Below are positions 5,618 through 7,252 of a DNA stretch of 7,252 bases, one piece after another. How positions within the stretch are numbered: the first letter of the stretch is position 1; each line of letters starts with the position of its first letter. Under the pieces are notes generated by a model. It was not told where the DNA came from. It did no database searches and saw only the letters and a program-made list of their open reading frames with translations. Both the position numbers and the translations under genes were made by a program. This stretch comes from an uncultured Succinatimonas sp. (GTDB taxonomy: Bacteria; Pseudomonadota; Gammaproteobacteria; Enterobacterales; Succinivibrionaceae), in NCBI GenBank assembly GCA_937896115.1, contig CALBLB010000266.1:1-7252 (forward strand), in the 5' to 3' direction.

Positions 5618-6778
5618 ATGAGAGATTTAAATACCTGTCGTCTGGCCATCGACGAAATTGATGGAAAACTGCTGAACCTGCTTAGTCAACGTAAAGACGT
5701 GGCTGCAGATATAGCCGAATGCAAATTACAACAAGATCAAAAGATCAGCGATCCTGCCCGTGAACAGGAAAAGCTCGATTCGATCATGGAAAAAGCCCGA
5801 GCGCTTGATCTGCCTCCTGCATTTGCAGCCGCGGTTTTTAAAACCATCATGGCAAATACCGTTTCCTACGAACAGGAATATGCAATAAACCGTCTGCATC
5901 ACGGGAAGATAAAACGATCAACCTCGGTTGCATATCTAGGCCCTAAGGGAACCTATTCTCATCTTGCGGCAATGCGTTACCTCGGGATGTACACAAATGG
6001 CATCAAAGAACGTGATTGTCGTGCTTTTGATGAAATCGTGGCCAGCGTTGAAAGCGGAAAAAGCGAATACGGACTGCTTCCCATAGAAAATTCAAGTTCA
6101 GGAAGTATTAACGGGGTATTAGACGTTTTACAGGATTCAAAAGTTTCCTTGGTAGGCGAGATCTTTGTTCCTATCGATCATGCCATCCTGACCTGCGCCA
6201 AGGTAAATGTAGAGGAAATCACCGATATCTATTCTCATCCTCAGCCTATAGAACAATGCTCACGCTGGCTTAAAGATTTCATGCCAAAAGTCAATATTCA
6301 TTACATGAAATCTACTTCACATGCGATGGAAGAAGTACAAAAGCTCAATGATCCGCATTGCGCGGCCATTGCCAGCCATCATGCCGGAGCCTACTACGGA
6401 TTGTTGCCCATTATGGACAACATTGCCAACAATGTGCATAACTACACCCGTTTTGTGGCAATTTCGATGACCCCGCTGATTTTGCCTGAATGCATCGACG
6501 CCAAAACCTCCATATCCTTTACCGTAGCCAAGTACACCCCCGGATCGCTAATTTGCGTACTCAACGAATTTTCAAAAGTCGGGATAAATCTTACCAAGCT
6601 CACCTCCCGTCCGAGGTTGTCACCAGGCCACGACACTTGGGAAGAAATATTTTTTGCCGACGTACAAGGAAATCTCTCTTCTGCACAAATGCAAAACTGT
6701 CTTGATACGATAAGAAGTTACACCGGATCGCTGAAAGTTTTGGGTTGTTACGCCTCAGACGAGCGCAAGCGTAAGTAA
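5618..6778 (+). CDS. pheA: bifunctional chorismate mutase/prephenate dehydratase (P-protein)
   Basis: Converts chorismate to prephenate and then to phenylpyruvate, the committed branch to phenylalanine, in the cytoplasm. From ATG 5618 the protein is 386 residues, the same as E. coli PheA. Chorismate mutase (about 1-90) has Arg8, Arg25, Lys36, Asp45, Arg48 and Glu49 in the places of the E. coli active-site residues. Prephenate dehydratase (about 103-285) has VAYLGPKGTYSH (104-115), LLPIENSSSGSINGVLD (153-169) and the catalytic Thr277 in YTRF. The C-terminal ACT domain has GSLI (309-312) and TSRP (329-332), where E. coli has GALV and ESRP for phenylalanine binding. A TTG at 5570 would add 16 residues, but the extension does not resemble the family and is unlikely. 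No Shine-Dalgarno is visible. I see no phenylalanine-rich leader peptide or attenuator like E. coli pheL upstream, so regulation may be mainly allosteric. Confidence 0.96.
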   Translation: MRDLNTCRLAIDEIDGKLLNLLSQRKDVAADIAECKLQQDQKISDPAREQEKLDSIMEKARALDLPPAFAAAVFKTIMANTVSYEQEYAINRLHHGKIKRSTSVAYLGPKGTYSHLAAMRYLGMYTNGIKERDCRAFDEIVASVESGKSEYGLLPIENSSSGSINGVLDVLQDSKVSLVGEIFVPIDHAILTCAKVNVEEITDIYSHPQPIEQCSRWLKDFMPKVNIHYMKSTSHAMEEVQKLNDPHCAAIASHHAGAYYGLLPIMDNIANNVHNYTRFVAISMTPLILPECIDAKTSISFTVAKYTPGSLICVLNEFSKVGINLTKLTSRPRLSPGHDTWEEIFFADVQGNLSSAQMQNCLDTIRSYTGSLKVLGCYASDERKRK

Positions 6779-6779
6779 G

Positions 6780-6814
6780 GGAAAAGACGGAACTCAAAAG
6801 GTTCCGTCTTTTCC
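6780..6814. terminator. shared hairpin between convergent pheA and flgI
   Basis: GGAAAAGACGGAAC (6780-6793) pairs perfectly with GTTCCGTCTTTTCC (6801-6814) around a 7-base loop. It starts just after the pheA TAA and ends 8 bp from the flgI stop codon. Being symmetric, it can fold in transcripts from either side. Neither side has a long T-run after the stem (TTG on the plus strand, CTTAC on the minus strand), so termination may be less efficient than the stem length suggests. Confidence 0.8.
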
Positions 6815-6821
6815 TTGAAAT

Positions 6822-7252
6822 TCAGATTATTTGCAGTTCTCCGTCTATGGCACCTGCCTGATCCAAGGCCTCCAATACGGACATGAGATCTCCTGGTGCA
6901 AGACCTACTTGATTTACCGCTCTTACCAAATCATCAAGTGATGCTCCGGTATCGAACTTAAACATTTTTCCTTTTTTCTCATTAACGTTGATCTGGGAGT
7001 TGGGGATCACCGCCGTTCTTCCTTGAGAAAAGCTGTTAGGTTGCGATACCAGAGGATCTTCACTTACGGTAACGGTAAGACCGCCGTGGGTTACGGCCAC
7101 CGGTTTTAGTTTTACATTACTGCCTATTACTATGGTACCGGTACGAGAGTTGACCACAATTCTTGCTTTATCTTCACCTTGATCTACATCAAGATTTTCT
7201 ACAGCAGATAAGAATTCAACTCGTTTTGAAGGATTACGGGGAGCCATCACCC
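6822..7252 (-). CDS. flgI: flagellar P-ring protein FlgI, C-terminal part (runs off the window)
   Basis: FlgI forms the periplasmic P-ring around the flagellar rod in the peptidoglycan layer, part of the bushing of Gram-negative flagella. About 142 C-terminal codons are present; the N-terminus with its signal peptide is outside the window. Family segments are clear: ARIVVNSRTGTIVIG, PVAVTHGGLTVTV, VSQPNSFSQGRTAVIPNSQI, SLDDLVRAVNQVGLAPGDLMSVLEALDQAGAI and the typical ending GELQII (E. coli ends AKLEII). The apparent GTG and ATG near the right edge are internal codons, not starts. It is transcribed towards pheA, and the hairpin at 6780-6814 follows its stop, so flgI appears to be the last gene of its unit, without the flgJ that often follows. 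Confidence 0.95.
   Translation of the reverse strand, partial: VMAPRNPSKRVEFLSAVENLDVDQGEDKARIVVNSRTGTIVIGSNVKLKPVAVTHGGLTVTVSEDPLVSQPNSFSQGRTAVIPNSQINVNEKKGKMFKFDTGASLDDLVRAVNQVGLAPGDLMSVLEALDQAGAIDGELQII

Noticed and set aside
1..7252. CRISPR arrays, tRNA or rRNA genes, insertion sequences, phage genes or a defence system
   Set aside because: I found no regularly spaced repeats, no cloverleaf-like sequence and no transposase, integrase or nuclease gene. All large frames are accounted for by metabolic, repair, membrane or flagellar genes.

Overview
The window reads as ordinary chromosomal DNA of a moderately AT-rich, flagellated Gammaproteobacterium. The best taxonomic clue is a fused chorismate mutase/prephenate dehydratase of 386 residues with the same motif numbering as E. 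coli PheA, together with Ung, KDPG aldolase and flagellar P-ring genes of proteobacterial type. An anaerobic gut lineage such as Succinivibrionaceae would fit, but that is a guess. I found no tRNA, rRNA, CRISPR array, transposase, integrase or phage gene, and no convincing new system.

Left part (1-1868): the tail of an unrecognised gene, then pseG (+), whose product makes a pseudaminic acid precursor, usually for flagellin or surface glycans. It meets ung (-) tail to tail, with overlapping stop codons. Middle part (1869-4563): a 2-keto-3-deoxygluconate (KDG) catabolic locus. A minus-strand kdgK-eda operon converts KDG to KDPG and splits KDPG to pyruvate and glyceraldehyde 3-phosphate. It is divergent from a GntR/FadR-type regulator (+), and the 313-bp gap between them holds a good candidate operator. 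kdgK is broken by a frameshift that looks like a 17-bp deletion, so the pathway as sequenced lacks its kinase. A terminator hairpin follows eda and lies almost on the ung ribosome-binding site.

Right part (4564-7252): a single Bax inhibitor-1/YccA-type membrane protein gene with its own strong terminator, then pheA (+), probably with a leaderless or near-leaderless transcript, and then the C-terminal part of flgI (-). pheA and flgI converge on a long perfect hairpin. pseG and flgI may both serve motility, but they are about 6 kb apart with unrelated genes between them.

The points most worth a second look are the kdgK lesion, the predicted GntR operator, the two-residue insertion in the GntR helix-turn-helix, the altered phenylalanine-binding motif and possible leaderless start of PheA, and flgI ending its transcription unit without flgJ.
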